Below, piece after piece: positions 1 through 7,633 of a stretch of 64,000 nt of DNA (position 1 is the first letter of the stretch; every line of letters begins with the position of its first letter). The position numbers and the translations under genes were made by a program. The notes under the pieces were generated by a model that saw nothing but the letters and a program-made list of their open reading frames with translations, searched no databases and had not been told where the DNA came from. This DNA comes from Aequorivita sublithincola DSM 14238 (lineage in GTDB: Bacteria > Bacteroidota > Bacteroidia > Flavobacteriales > Flavobacteriaceae). The DNA lies in contig NC_018013.1 of the NCBI RefSeq assembly GCF_000265385.1, positions 399,001 through 463,000 on the forward strand. Direction: 5' to 3'.

Positions 1-178
1 TGGGTTTATAGGCAACTGCAAATTGATGGGTTGCATCAATAATCGCCTTATTAAAAGAAAAAATTGGATCTTCTTCTTTCAAAAAAAATGCTGGAATTTT
101 TTCAAGATCAACGTCGAGTCCAACGCAAAGAAAGGAATTCTTTTTTCTAATTTCTGAAATTAGTTGATTGGTTGTCAT
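1..178 (-). CDS. pyrF: Orotidine-5'-phosphate decarboxylase, 5' end only (cut by window edge)
   Basis: Only the first 59 codons are inside the window, starting at the ATG at 178. The peptide carries FLCVGLDVD, followed about 40 residues later by AVAYKP. Both are typical of the longer (type 2) orotidine-5'-phosphate decarboxylases, which make UMP from OMP in the last step of pyrimidine synthesis in the cytoplasm. It is transcribed in the same direction as prfA and purM, but the prfA-pyrF gap holds an inverted repeat, so co-transcription is not assured. pyrE lies elsewhere in the window, at 34415. The identification rests on a short segment but the motif pair is characteristic. Confidence 0.85.
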   Translation of the reverse strand, partial: MTTNQLISEIRKKNSFLCVGLDVDLEKIPAFFLKEEDPIFSFNKAIIDATHQFAVAYKP

Positions 179-218
179 GATAAATTCAATTTAATTCTGT
201 CTGAAGTTTTATAAAACG

Positions 219-316
219 TAAGACTGTAAGACATAAGACGTAGGACTATTTCTGCTCACTAAAAGTATTACAATTTAATTATCATTTTGTCCTACGTCCT
301 AAGTCCCACCGTCCTA
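219..316. repeat. Imperfect long inverted repeat between prfA and pyrF
   Basis: The arms 219-246 and 289-316 pair at 22 of 28 positions around a 42-base loop. The core GTAGGAC/GTCCTAC is perfect. Several mismatches are A opposite C on this strand, which become G-U pairs when the other strand is transcribed. A related but shorter copy begins near 63944 at the other end of the window, which points to an interspersed repeat family and not a single terminator. Confidence 0.65.
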
Positions 317-325
317 AATCATTAC

Positions 326-1402
326 TTAAAACGTTTCGCCTGTTTCCTTTAACTTTTCAGTATTACTAACCAATTGCAACTCATCTATTATTTCCTGAAC
401 ATCGCCATTCATAATATTTCCTAAGTTGTAAAGCGTAAAGTTAATTCGGTGATCCGTAACACGTCCTTGTGAATAATTGTAGGTTCTAATCTTTGCGCTA
501 CGGTCTCCACTGGTTACCATAGAGCCACGTTTTAGGGCATCTTCAGCCTGTTTTTTCGCCAGCTCCATATCATATAAACGAGAACGAAGCACTTTAAATG
601 CCTTCTCTTTGTTCTTATGCTGCGATTTTTGATCTTGACACTGCGCCACCAATCCAGTAGGCACGTGCGTAAGTCGCACCGCAGAATAGGTAGTGTTCAC
701 AGACTGTCCTCCAGGTCCTGAAGAACAAAAGAAATCCACACGAACATCTTTTGGATTAATTTCAATATCAAAATCCTCGGCTTCTGGAAAAACCATCACG
801 GTTGCAGCGCTGGTATGCACTCGCCCTTGCGTTTCAGTTTGCGGAACCCTTTGCACACGGTGAACGCCTGCTTCAAATTTTAAAGTTCCATAAACGTCGT
901 CTCCTTCAATTTCAAATTGAATTTCTTTAAAGCCGCCGCTAGTTCCTTCATTTAAATCTATTACGTTGGTTTTCCAACCCCTACCTTCACAGTATTTTGT
1001 ATACATTCTAAAAAGGTCACCTGCAAAAATACTGGCTTCATCACCACCTGTTCCTGCTCTAATCTCCATAACGGCATTCTTAGCATCTTCGGGATCTTTG
1101 GGAACTAAAAGAAATTTTATTTCATCTTCTAAAATTGGCAAACGGGTATTTGCTTCATCTTGCTGTAGCTTTGCCATTTCAACCATTTCGGCATCGCTTC
1201 CGTCAGAAATCAGTTCTTCGGCCTCAGTAATATTATCCGTAAGTTCTAGATATTCTGCACGCTTGTCCATCAAAATTCTTAAATCTTTGTACTCTTTATT
1301 CAACTGAATATAGCGCTTTTGGTCGCTCATAATATCTGGTTGAATTATAAGGTCGCTCACCTCGTCAAAACGTTGTTTTATTATTTGAAGCCTTTCTAAC
1401 AT
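326..1402 (-). CDS. prfA: Peptide chain release factor 1
   Basis: The 358-residue product is full length for RF1, which recognises UAA and UAG stop codons and triggers peptide release on the ribosome. The catalytic GGQ is at residues 231-233, inside [11 protein letters not shown]. The codon-reading tripeptide region reads [10 protein letters not shown] (P187-Q188-T189), matching the P-x-T form of RF1 and not the SPF of RF2. An acidic helical N-terminal domain covers about residues 1-110. The ATG at 1402 lies about 20 bases below a TAnnTTTG promoter element, which supports this start. purM lies upstream on the same strand. Confidence 0.97.
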   Translation of the reverse strand: MLERLQIIKQRFDEVSDLIIQPDIMSDQKRYIQLNKEYKDLRILMDKRAEYLELTDNITEAEELISDGSDAEMVEMAKLQQDEANTRLPILEDEIKFLLVPKDPEDAKNAVMEIRAGTGGDEASIFAGDLFRMYTKYCEGRGWKTNVIDLNEGTSGGFKEIQFEIEGDDVYGTLKFEAGVHRVQRVPQTETQGRVHTSAATVMVFPEAEDFDIEINPKDVRVDFFCSSGPGGQSVNTTYSAVRLTHVPTGLVAQCQDQKSQHKNKEKAFKVLRSRLYDMELAKKQAEDALKRGSMVTSGDRSAKIRTYNYSQGRVTDHRINFTLYNLGNIMNGDVQEIIDELQLVSNTEKLKETGETF

Positions 1403-1421
1403 ATAGATTTTATAATGGGTG

Positions 1422-1429
1422 CAAATTTA
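1422..1429 (-). promoter_or_regulatory. Candidate -7 promoter element of prfA
   Basis: On the minus strand the sequence reads TAAATTTG, an exact match to the Bacteroidota TAnnTTTG element. It lies 20 bases ahead of the prfA ATG. No clear TTTG is seen at the expected -33 distance, so this is a partial match. Confidence 0.45.
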
Positions 1430-1473
1430 CAATTTTTTAAAGGAACTATTTTTGACTGTAAAGAGATATTCAG

Positions 1474-2652
1474 TTAATAAATGAACTCTCCATAAGCCGA
1501 CCTAATTGTAAGCTTCTTTTTATCAGAAGCTTCCACCCTACCAACAATTTGCGCATCAACCTCAAAAAATTTAGAAATTTCAATAATGGTTGCCGCAATT
1601 TCCTCAGGAACATAAAGTTCCATTCTATGACCCATATTGAATACTTGATACATTTCCTTCCAATCTGTTTTGCTTTCAGATTGAATCAGTTTGAAAAGTG
1701 GCGGAACTTCAAAAAGATTGTCTTTTATGATATGGAGGTTTTCAACAAAATGAAGAACTTTTGTCTGAGCACCACCACTGCAGTGTACCATTCCGTGAAT
1801 TTCTTTATTGCTGAATTGCAACAAGATTTCCTTAATGATAGGCGCATACGTCCGAGTAGGCGAAAGCACGAGTTTTCCAGCATTCAAAGGACTATCTTCA
1901 ACAGAATCCTGCAGTTTTTTTGAACCTGAATAAACCAATTCTTCTGGAACCGAGGCATCAAAACTTTCAGGATATTTTTTGGCGAGTCGCTTTTCAAAAA
2001 CATCGTGTCTTGCGGAGGTCAATCCATTGCTGCCCATACCACCGTTATATTCCTTTTCGTAAGTAGCTTGGCCAAAAGATGCTAAACCAACTATAACATC
2101 ACCAGGCTTTATATTTGCGTTGTCAATAACTTCACTGCGTTTCATTCTGGCTGTTACGGTGGAATCTACTATGATGGTTCTAACAAGATCACCTACATCT
2201 GCGGTTTCACCACCTGTGGAATGGATTGTAACGCCAAAACTTTTAAGTTCGGCTATAAGTTCTTCCGAACCATTTATAATTGCTGAAATAACTTCGCCAG
2301 GAATACGATTTTTGTTTCGTCCAATGGTGGAGGAAAGCATAATATTGTCTACCGCTCCCACGCAAAGAAGGTCGTCAATGTTCATTATTAGTGCATCTTG
2401 AGCAATACCTTTCCAAACAGATAGGTCTCCTGTTTCTTTCCAGTATGTGTAAGCCAGTGAAGATTTCGTGCCCGCTCCATCGGCGTGCATTATCAAGCAA
2501 TAGTCATCATTACCGGTTAAATGATCGGGAACAATTTTGCAGAATGCCTTCGGAAAAAGACCCTTATCAACATTCTTGATAGCGTTGTGCACATCTTCCT
2601 TACCTGCCGATACGCCTCGTTGTGCGTATCGTTTTGAAATCTCTTTACTCAT
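1474..2652 (-). CDS. purM: Phosphoribosylformylglycinamidine cyclo-ligase (AIR synthase)
   Basis: This 392-residue protein belongs to the PurM/AIR-synthase ATP-grasp-like superfamily, which closes the imidazole ring of purines by converting FGAM to AIR with ATP. Visible hallmarks are YAQRGVSAG near the N-terminus, HADGAGTKS at about residue 55, the metal/nucleotide segment MNIDDLLCVGA, and STGGETADVGD. It is longer than the roughly 345-residue enterobacterial enzyme, as is usual for the flavobacterial form. It has its own well-formed promoter directly upstream and faces away from no gene, since the curli operon reads toward it from behind. Confidence 0.93.
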   Translation of the reverse strand: MSKEISKRYAQRGVSAGKEDVHNAIKNVDKGLFPKAFCKIVPDHLTGNDDYCLIMHADGAGTKSSLAYTYWKETGDLSVWKGIAQDALIMNIDDLLCVGAVDNIMLSSTIGRNKNRIPGEVISAIINGSEELIAELKSFGVTIHSTGGETADVGDLVRTIIVDSTVTARMKRSEVIDNANIKPGDVIVGLASFGQATYEKEYNGGMGSNGLTSARHDVFEKRLAKKYPESFDASVPEELVYSGSKKLQDSVEDSPLNAGKLVLSPTRTYAPIIKEILLQFSNKEIHGMVHCSGGAQTKVLHFVENLHIIKDNLFEVPPLFKLIQSESKTDWKEMYQVFNMGHRMELYVPEEIAATIIEISKFFEVDAQIVGRVEASDKKKLTIRSAYGEFIY

Positions 2653-2669
2653 TAGATATTGTTAAGCCG

Positions 2670-2700
2670 CAAAAGTACGGATTAAAAAAAAGCCCACAAA
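2670..2700 (-). promoter_or_regulatory. Consensus promoter of purM (TTTG-N19-TACTTTTG)
   Basis: Reading the minus strand, TTTG at 2700-2697 is followed by 19 bases and then TACTTTTG at 2677-2670. This is a full match to the Bacteroidota -33/-7 promoter. Transcription would begin near 2663, about ten bases before the purM ATG. The -33 element lies within the loop and stem of the terminator of the preceding curli operon. Confidence 0.75.
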
Positions 2701-2711
2701 GGTGGGCTTTT
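2684..2711 (-). terminator. Rho-independent terminator of the curli operon
   Basis: A perfect 7-bp GC-rich stem, AGCCCAC (2691-2697) with GTGGGCT (2702-2708), closes a 4-base loop. It is extended by A-T pairs and, on the minus strand, followed by a run of seven U. It lies 21 bases past the stop of the last curli-operon gene. Confidence 0.85.
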
Positions 2712-2732
2712 AAGGTTTTCAATATTTTTTGC

Positions 2733-4262
2733 TTATTCCCAATCGGGCATAAAGGCATTTGTAAATAATAGCCGATCATTTTGCGTTTGACCAAAAGTAT
2801 AGGAATAAATATCAGGAATGGCATTGGTATTACTCTTTACTCTTGTAAATATCACCCCACCTTCTGAAGGAGAAAATCTTGCGTCTAAATCATTTTCACC
2901 CAATATAACATCAGTTTCTAACTGCGCTGGTGGATTTCCGCTTCCTATGGTGTAATAAAAAATGCGGCTCTCAGAAATTCTATAGGAGGAATTTTGGTCT
3001 CCACTTAAATCATGTGTATAGATTACATTAATCCCATTTGAAGAAATATCAATTCCACCCGCTGCTCCATTTACATTTTCAAGGATTATTGTCTCTTCTG
3101 AGTCTGGATTAAGTCGTGCGGTATATATACGCACTCCATATCCATTTGGGTTATTTGTTTTTAATAAAACTAAATCGTCATCAAACTCTGGAACAGCAAC
3201 TTCTGAGATAAAAGCACCATCGCTTGTTGTGTACTCCAATTTAAACCCACTACCATCAGAATTTATTGAATACAATTTGTCAAAATAGGGATAATAAAGT
3301 TTGCTGTCATTTTGCGCCCAAGTAAAATCCAATTCTTCAGTTCGGAAACCTGCCAATGGTCTTTGCGAAGTAATTTGTTTTACATCGGTTCCGTCATATT
3401 TCATTGTAAAAATATTCGTATTGCCTCCAGAGTTCCGCAAAAAAGCTATCCGTTTTAGAAGGTTACTCTTTCGAGGCCTAAAACTATTTGTATTATCACT
3501 TGTAAGTTGTAGCACATTAAAATCTGGGTCTGGTTGCTGTCCGTTCCCCGGATCCATATCTTCGGCTCCAGAATATATAACCAAATTATCATTTTTTTTC
3601 TTAACAAAAAGAAATGGGTTGTCAGGTAGCGTAAGTGTCTTAAATTCACTAATAATTGAACTTACAGGGTCGTTATTATTGTCCGAAACTGTTACCTGCC
3701 AAAAATATTTAGTTGCCAACTGAAGATTACTAACCGTATAGGTGGTGTCCTTACCCACTTCAAAAATTTGCATCTCGTTAGTCGATCCATTTCTTAAATC
3801 TAAAGTGCAAGTAAGTTCATCTCCTTCGGGATCAGAAGATTCCCAAGTGAATATTACTTCAAGTGGTAACTCCTCTGCTCCGTCTTCTGGTGTTACTAAC
3901 GTAGGTGCTAAAGGTGGAAGGTTTTTAGTAGTTGTGACACTCAGCTCAAATGACACCTTCGACAAGACACCCTCAATAACGGCAGTAGATTCAAATCCAG
4001 CTGTATATCCAGCCAGCTCAGCTTGAACAGAATAGTCGTCAACTAATATATCATTCATCCTGAAGTTACCCAAACTATCAGAAAATACGGTTGTAGATGC
4101 TGGACTGGTTGTGATTTTTACATTTTCCAAAGCTTTACCCGTAAGTTTATCGGTAACCTTTCCCGAAATATTTCCTGTGAGCACCACATCTATAGTATCT
4201 TCGCTACACCCAAAGTTGATTAGGAAGAAACTCGCAAAAACTAAGTATATATATTTTTTCAT
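2733..4262 (-). CDS. Surface-type lipoprotein with carboxypeptidase-regulatory, FnIII-like and beta-propeller domains, last gene of curli operon
   Basis: The 509-residue product starts with a lipoprotein signal ending FGC at Cys19, followed by SED. That resembles the flavobacterial signal that sends lipoproteins to the cell surface. Residues about 30-108 look like a carboxypeptidase regulatory-like beta sandwich (GKVTDKLTGKALENVKI). Residues about 115-208 look like a fibronectin III or cadherin-like domain (PPLAPTLVTPEDGA). Residues 215-509 carry TolB/PD40-type propeller blades (for example IFTMKYDGTDVKQIT and LYSINSDGSG). The gene begins 15 bases after csgG and precedes the operon terminator, so it is very probably co-expressed with curli. 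No catalytic motif is seen. A role in anchoring or surface handling of fibres is my inference. Confidence 0.8.
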   Translation of the reverse strand: MKKYIYLVFASFFLINFGCSEDTIDVVLTGNISGKVTDKLTGKALENVKITTSPASTTVFSDSLGNFRMNDILVDDYSVQAELAGYTAGFESTAVIEGVLSKVSFELSVTTTKNLPPLAPTLVTPEDGAEELPLEVIFTWESSDPEGDELTCTLDLRNGSTNEMQIFEVGKDTTYTVSNLQLATKYFWQVTVSDNNNDPVSSIISEFKTLTLPDNPFLFVKKKNDNLVIYSGAEDMDPGNGQQPDPDFNVLQLTSDNTNSFRPRKSNLLKRIAFLRNSGGNTNIFTMKYDGTDVKQITSQRPLAGFRTEELDFTWAQNDSKLYYPYFDKLYSINSDGSGFKLEYTTSDGAFISEVAVPEFDDDLVLLKTNNPNGYGVRIYTARLNPDSEETIILENVNGAAGGIDISSNGINVIYTHDLSGDQNSSYRISESRIFYYTIGSGNPPAQLETDVILGENDLDARFSPSEGGVIFTRVKSNTNAIPDIYSYTFGQTQNDRLLFTNAFMPDWE

Positions 4263-4277
4263 CTGATCTATATTGAA

Positions 4278-5660
4278 TTATAGTTTAAAATAATAATTGA
4301 GGCCCAGTCCAAAATTATAATAAAAATCGTTTCGTTTTCCCTGAACAGCTTTTTCAAGTTTATCAGTGAAAACAAGGTTGTGCTCCCCAAACAGTTTTAC
4401 TCCTATTTTTTTTGAAATATAATATTCCAGACCTACCCCATACTGTACTTTAAAAAAGGGCTCACCAGTATCGAAAACATTCTCATTTCTAGGATCTAAA
4501 AGAGCTATTATAACCCCAGAACCGGCATAAATAAATGGTGTAAACTTGTCATTGGGTAATAATGCAAACTCACCATTTATATCGGCGCTTGCAAACACAT
4601 TTCTATATTGCCTGCCATTATCAATCCTGAAAACAGATGCTTTTAAATTTGCATTGAAAAAGCGTCCAAAACGCCTTTGGTATTCCAGACGTGCCAAAAA
4701 TCCTACATCCTGCGTGCTATAATCATTATCGGGTAAATTGCCTCCCAATGATATTGACAGTGCATTTTGCGCTTCCCGCCCCACTTGCAATCTATCAAAG
4801 AGTAATGTGGATTCATCTTTTTCCTTTTCCGCAAGATAGTCTGTCACTAATTGATCATTTACTTCTTTTCCACCTTGCGAGCTCCAAAACTGTTTTTGAA
4901 TACCTTCGATTATAAGATCACGCACCGCTTTTTCTATGGCATCTTTCATAGCTATTTGAACAGGCTCATTTTGTGTGACACCAGTCTCCGCTTCCAATAA
5001 TTTTTGAAATTTAACAAAGCGAAAAAAACTGGCATCAATTGCTTGCGAAAGAATTGTTTTTGAAACATATACCGTTTTCAAAATTTCTCCATTGCTGGTT
5101 GAAACCGCCCGCAAATAAACGGTTATTCTATCCTGTCTATATTTTGCTGATCCTCCCACACCAAAATAACGCGCTCCTATCCCACCAGTAATAATGTTAG
5201 TATCGTAAGAGATTACACCACCCTCCAAAATTAGCCCAGCATATAAAAGTGGTGGTAGTGGCGGCTCATCAGGGTTTAAGTTTTTTATATATTCCTTCTT
5301 AGTGTTGCGAATAATATTACGCTCAGTAGATAGGTTGCTCAAATTTTCCCGTTCAATGGGAATAAACCATCCCGAATCTTCCAAGGCTTTTATTAACATT
5401 GTTGTTCCTCCTTGAGAAATAGCCGTGCTGAAGGTACTGCCGCTTTCAACAGCTTTATACTGCCCTGTTTGGTCACTAAAATTATAGACTGCGACTTCCA
5501 AAGGCTGAGCCGCTTGTGGCAGATCCAAAAGGGGTTGGGTAGATTTAGAAAATTCTCCAGTGCGGGAAGCCTCTTGATACAATGGTGGATTAAAAAAGGC
5601 TCCACAGGAAGAAAATAATAAGACTCCAATCAAGGAAATTGTTCTGAAAAATATCTTCAT
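4278..5660 (-). CDS. csgG: Curli secretion pore CsgG with extra C-terminal barrel-like domain
   Basis: Residues about 50-262 align along their length with E. coli CsgG, the nonameric outer-membrane lipoprotein pore for curlins. Shared segments include VYNFSDQTGQ, SGWFIPIERENL, GGIGARYFGVGG, SKTILS and NEPVQIAMKDAIE. The lipobox ends SSC (Cys19). The protein is 460 residues against about 277 in E. coli. The extra C-terminal ~190 residues have alternating hydrophobic strands and end FKL, like an OmpA-type beta barrel. In the eyelet region the phenylalanine is kept (F77) but the E. coli tyrosine and asparagine are not. Start codon ATG lies 9 bases after csgF. Confidence 0.93.
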   Translation of the reverse strand: MKIFFRTISLIGVLLFSSCGAFFNPPLYQEASRTGEFSKSTQPLLDLPQAAQPLEVAVYNFSDQTGQYKAVESGSTFSTAISQGGTTMLIKALEDSGWFIPIERENLSNLSTERNIIRNTKKEYIKNLNPDEPPLPPLLYAGLILEGGVISYDTNIITGGIGARYFGVGGSAKYRQDRITVYLRAVSTSNGEILKTVYVSKTILSQAIDASFFRFVKFQKLLEAETGVTQNEPVQIAMKDAIEKAVRDLIIEGIQKQFWSSQGGKEVNDQLVTDYLAEKEKDESTLLFDRLQVGREAQNALSISLGGNLPDNDYSTQDVGFLARLEYQRRFGRFFNANLKASVFRIDNGRQYRNVFASADINGEFALLPNDKFTPFIYAGSGVIIALLDPRNENVFDTGEPFFKVQYGVGLEYYISKKIGVKLFGEHNLVFTDKLEKAVQGKRNDFYYNFGLGLNYYFKL

Positions 5661-5669
5661 GAAATAAAT

Positions 5670-6080
5670 TTAATTTGGGATTATAACTTGTGTTTCCTCG
5701 CCAGTGGAGATATCTAATATATTTATTACCAATCCTTCATCAGATTGAAAAATTTCAATATTTAAGCTGCCAAAAGTATAAGTTCCTTCTTGACTAAAAT
5801 CAATTCCACCAAATTGTTGCTGGAGTAGTCCCCTCGAAATTTGACTCAACAATTGCTTATTCAGTTGGTCTCCAAACTTTTCCAGTTCAGAACGCTGATC
5901 CCTTTGATTGGCGGGGGCGGTAAAGCTATTTTGGGAAGTGGCTGAACTTAGTAGCCAGTTATAATTGAAGGTATCTCCTCCAAAAGCAGGGTTCAACGGT
6001 TTATAAGAAAACTGTTGAGCGAAACCCGCAGTTCCAATAAATAACAATACAGTTATAGAAAGTAGTTTAAATATCTTCAT
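5670..6080 (-). CDS. csgF: Curli assembly factor CsgF
   Basis: The protein has 136 residues, close to the 138 of E. coli CsgF. A signal peptide (about residues 1-21) ends GFAQ. The mature N-terminus FSYKPLNPAFGG matches the conserved CsgF segment that plugs into CsgG (FxxxNPxFGG). Later parts (LLSQISRGLLQQQ, then a C-terminal hairpin ending GEETQVIIPN) also follow the family. It links the secreted nucleator to the pore at the cell surface. The gene follows csgE after a single base and precedes csgG by 9 bases, so translation is likely coupled across the set. Confidence 0.9.
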   Translation of the reverse strand: MKIFKLLSITVLLFIGTAGFAQQFSYKPLNPAFGGDTFNYNWLLSSATSQNSFTAPANQRDQRSELEKFGDQLNKQLLSQISRGLLQQQFGGIDFSQEGTYTFGSLNIEIFQSDEGLVINILDISTGEETQVIIPN

Positions 6081-6081
6081 C

Positions 6082-6882
6082 TCAATATTGGGTTAAGGTG
6101 TTATCTTTTTGTTTTTGAAGTTGTTGAAGATACGCAATGCATCTGTCTAATGCCGTCTTAGCCATACTCTGTAAATAAGATTTTTTAGGTTGCGAAAAAA
6201 ATTGCCACAATAATTGGTCGTCTATTTTTACAGAAATCCTTGTGCTTCGCATCCTTCCTGGAACTTCATCAATCACTATGTTTTTTATTGTCTGTATTCC
6301 ACGATTATAATATTCTGAATAAAAATATTTATAAAAATCACGTCCCGCTTTGGTCAAGGCATTTTCCACCACCAGACCATTCATTATATAACCATCTTGA
6401 GGAGCTGCCTGATCCTGACTTATAGCCTCTTCTTGAGGAGAAAGTTTGTCTTTAATTATTTCCTGATATCCCTTTTCTGAACTTAACTCAATACGGTCCT
6501 GCCCTACGGGTTTGTCGTCACTGTCATATAACATGAGCACCAGCGTAATTTTTCCTTCAGTATTGTAATTTACGGTTACTGTGGAGAGCACTTTTTTTTC
6601 ATTCCCCTTCAAAAAGAAAAGATCAGATTGGTTGCTTCTAGTAACGTTATTGTTGGCATCCGTTTGATAAAGACTGAAATCATATTTAAGATCAATATCC
6701 GTCGGGGTAATGTTTTCCGCGGACGCGGCAAAGGTGAAGAATTCACTGTTCTTTTTTACAAGAATCTTACTAACATACTCTTTATTGTAGAATTGCGCAT
6801 TCACACCGAAGGTTATGAAAAGCGTAATTACGGCTAAGAGATAATTTTTTATTTTATCAATATGTGTTTGAAAACGGTTCAT
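6082..6882 (-). CDS. csgE: Curli secretion factor CsgE with CsgH-like N-terminal domain
   Basis: Residues about 164-262 match E. coli CsgE, which caps the periplasmic side of CsgG and selects curlins (AGRDFYKYFYSEYY, the ITV-like SVKIDDQLLWQFF and an aromatic-rich core). The protein is 266 residues, twice the 129 of E. coli CsgE. After a signal segment ending GVNAQ (residue 30), residues about 30-135 form an Ig-like beta-rich module resembling CsgH, the amyloid-inhibiting chaperone of other curli systems. The linker 136-163 is rich in Gln and Ala. The ATG directly follows the stop of the curlin gene upstream. The CsgH assignment is by overall pattern and is less sure than CsgE. Confidence 0.88.
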   Translation of the reverse strand: MNRFQTHIDKIKNYLLAVITLFITFGVNAQFYNKEYVSKILVKKNSEFFTFAASAENITPTDIDLKYDFSLYQTDANNNVTRSNQSDLFFLKGNEKKVLSTVTVNYNTEGKITLVLMLYDSDDKPVGQDRIELSSEKGYQEIIKDKLSPQEEAISQDQAAPQDGYIMNGLVVENALTKAGRDFYKYFYSEYYNRGIQTIKNIVIDEVPGRMRSTRISVKIDDQLLWQFFSQPKKSYLQSMAKTALDRCIAYLQQLQKQKDNTLTQY

Positions 6883-7425
6883 TTAGTAAAAACTTCTCAC
6901 TATTATTGTAGGCGAGGCTTCCGTTTGTCTAAATTTTAACGATTTGGTAAGCTCGTTTACACCTTCGCGCTCAAAGTTTAGATTACTCCCGTTCTGAATA
7001 AGATCCAAGGAAATATCGGCATCTGGATTGTTTACAAAATCCCTAATACGGTTGTTATTACCATTTTGTATAAGATCTGTCACAGCTGTATTAGCGGTAT
7101 AATCTAAATTAGTATTGTTATAATCTCCATTTTGGAGAAGATTTATTTCGCTAGCATTAGTATTGGTTACAATTCTAGAAGTATTGAAATCACCTATTTG
7201 GCGAACATATACGGAATTCCCCTGAATAAGTGCATTTTTAGGGTTGGGCGCAGTTATAATCCCCAAGTTTGTCAGCATTTCGGGTGAAACATTTTCACCT
7301 TGTATAATATTTTTGTCGCCATTGGTATTATTGTCCTCTGGTTTGTAGGTTTGGCCAGAAATCGTCGGTATAAAAAAGGCCGAGAGCAAGATACCAAATA
7401 TTACATTTTTTATTGTTGTCTTCAT
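6883..7425 (-). CDS. csgB: CsgB-like minor curlin / nucleator
   Basis: The product is about 180 residues. A signal peptide (MKTTIKNVIFG to ISGQ) is followed by repeats of the curlin type, with Gln-x-Gly-x-x-Asn spacing: LIQGNSV, VRQIGDFNTS, LLQNGDYNN, LIQNGNNN and LIQNGSNLN. It has far fewer repeats than the 409-residue curlin upstream, which fits a nucleator or minor subunit. The C-terminus, SPTIIVRSFY, is not curlin-like and may bind CsgF or the cell. Upstream in-frame ATGs exist at 7434 and 7455; 7425 gives the standard signal peptide. csgE follows with no gap. Confidence 0.78.
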   Translation of the reverse strand: MKTTIKNVIFGILLSAFFIPTISGQTYKPEDNNTNGDKNIIQGENVSPEMLTNLGIITAPNPKNALIQGNSVYVRQIGDFNTSRIVTNTNASEINLLQNGDYNNTNLDYTANTAVTDLIQNGNNNRIRDFVNNPDADISLDLIQNGSNLNFEREGVNELTKSLKFRQTEASPTIIVRSFY

Positions 7426-7510
7426 CATTTGCATTTTTAAGTTACCTCTACGCAAGTCTGGATGCTGTAAAAATCTCTTTCTAAAAGTATCCTTGCCTGT
7501 GCCGCTAAAA

Positions 7511-7518
7511 CAAAATTA
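7511..7518 (-). promoter_or_regulatory. Weak candidate -7 element ahead of csgB-like gene
   Basis: The minus strand reads TAATTTTG, an exact TAnnTTTG match, in the gap between the two curlin genes and below the intercistronic hairpin. No TTTG lies at the -33 position. It could give the nucleator and secretion genes their own transcript, but a chance match is possible in AT-rich DNA. Confidence 0.25.
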
Positions 7519-7571
7519 TTACTAATAGCGGTTTTACACATGCTTGCTCTAAAGATATTAATTTTTATTAG

Positions 7572-7598
7572 AAAGGAGGGCATAAACTGCCCTCCTTT
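7572..7598 (-). terminator. Intercistronic hairpin between csgA and csgB-like gene
   Basis: A perfect 10-bp stem AAAGGAGGGC (7572-7581) with GCCCTCCTTT (7589-7598) encloses a 7-base loop. It lies 36 bases past the csgA stop. On the minus strand only UUU-C-UAAU follows, so termination would be partial. That would make csgA message abundant while some transcripts continue into the secretion genes. Confidence 0.6.
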
Positions 7599-7633
7599 TT
7601 CATTTTAAATAAGTGTATTAAACTTAGAGTGGC

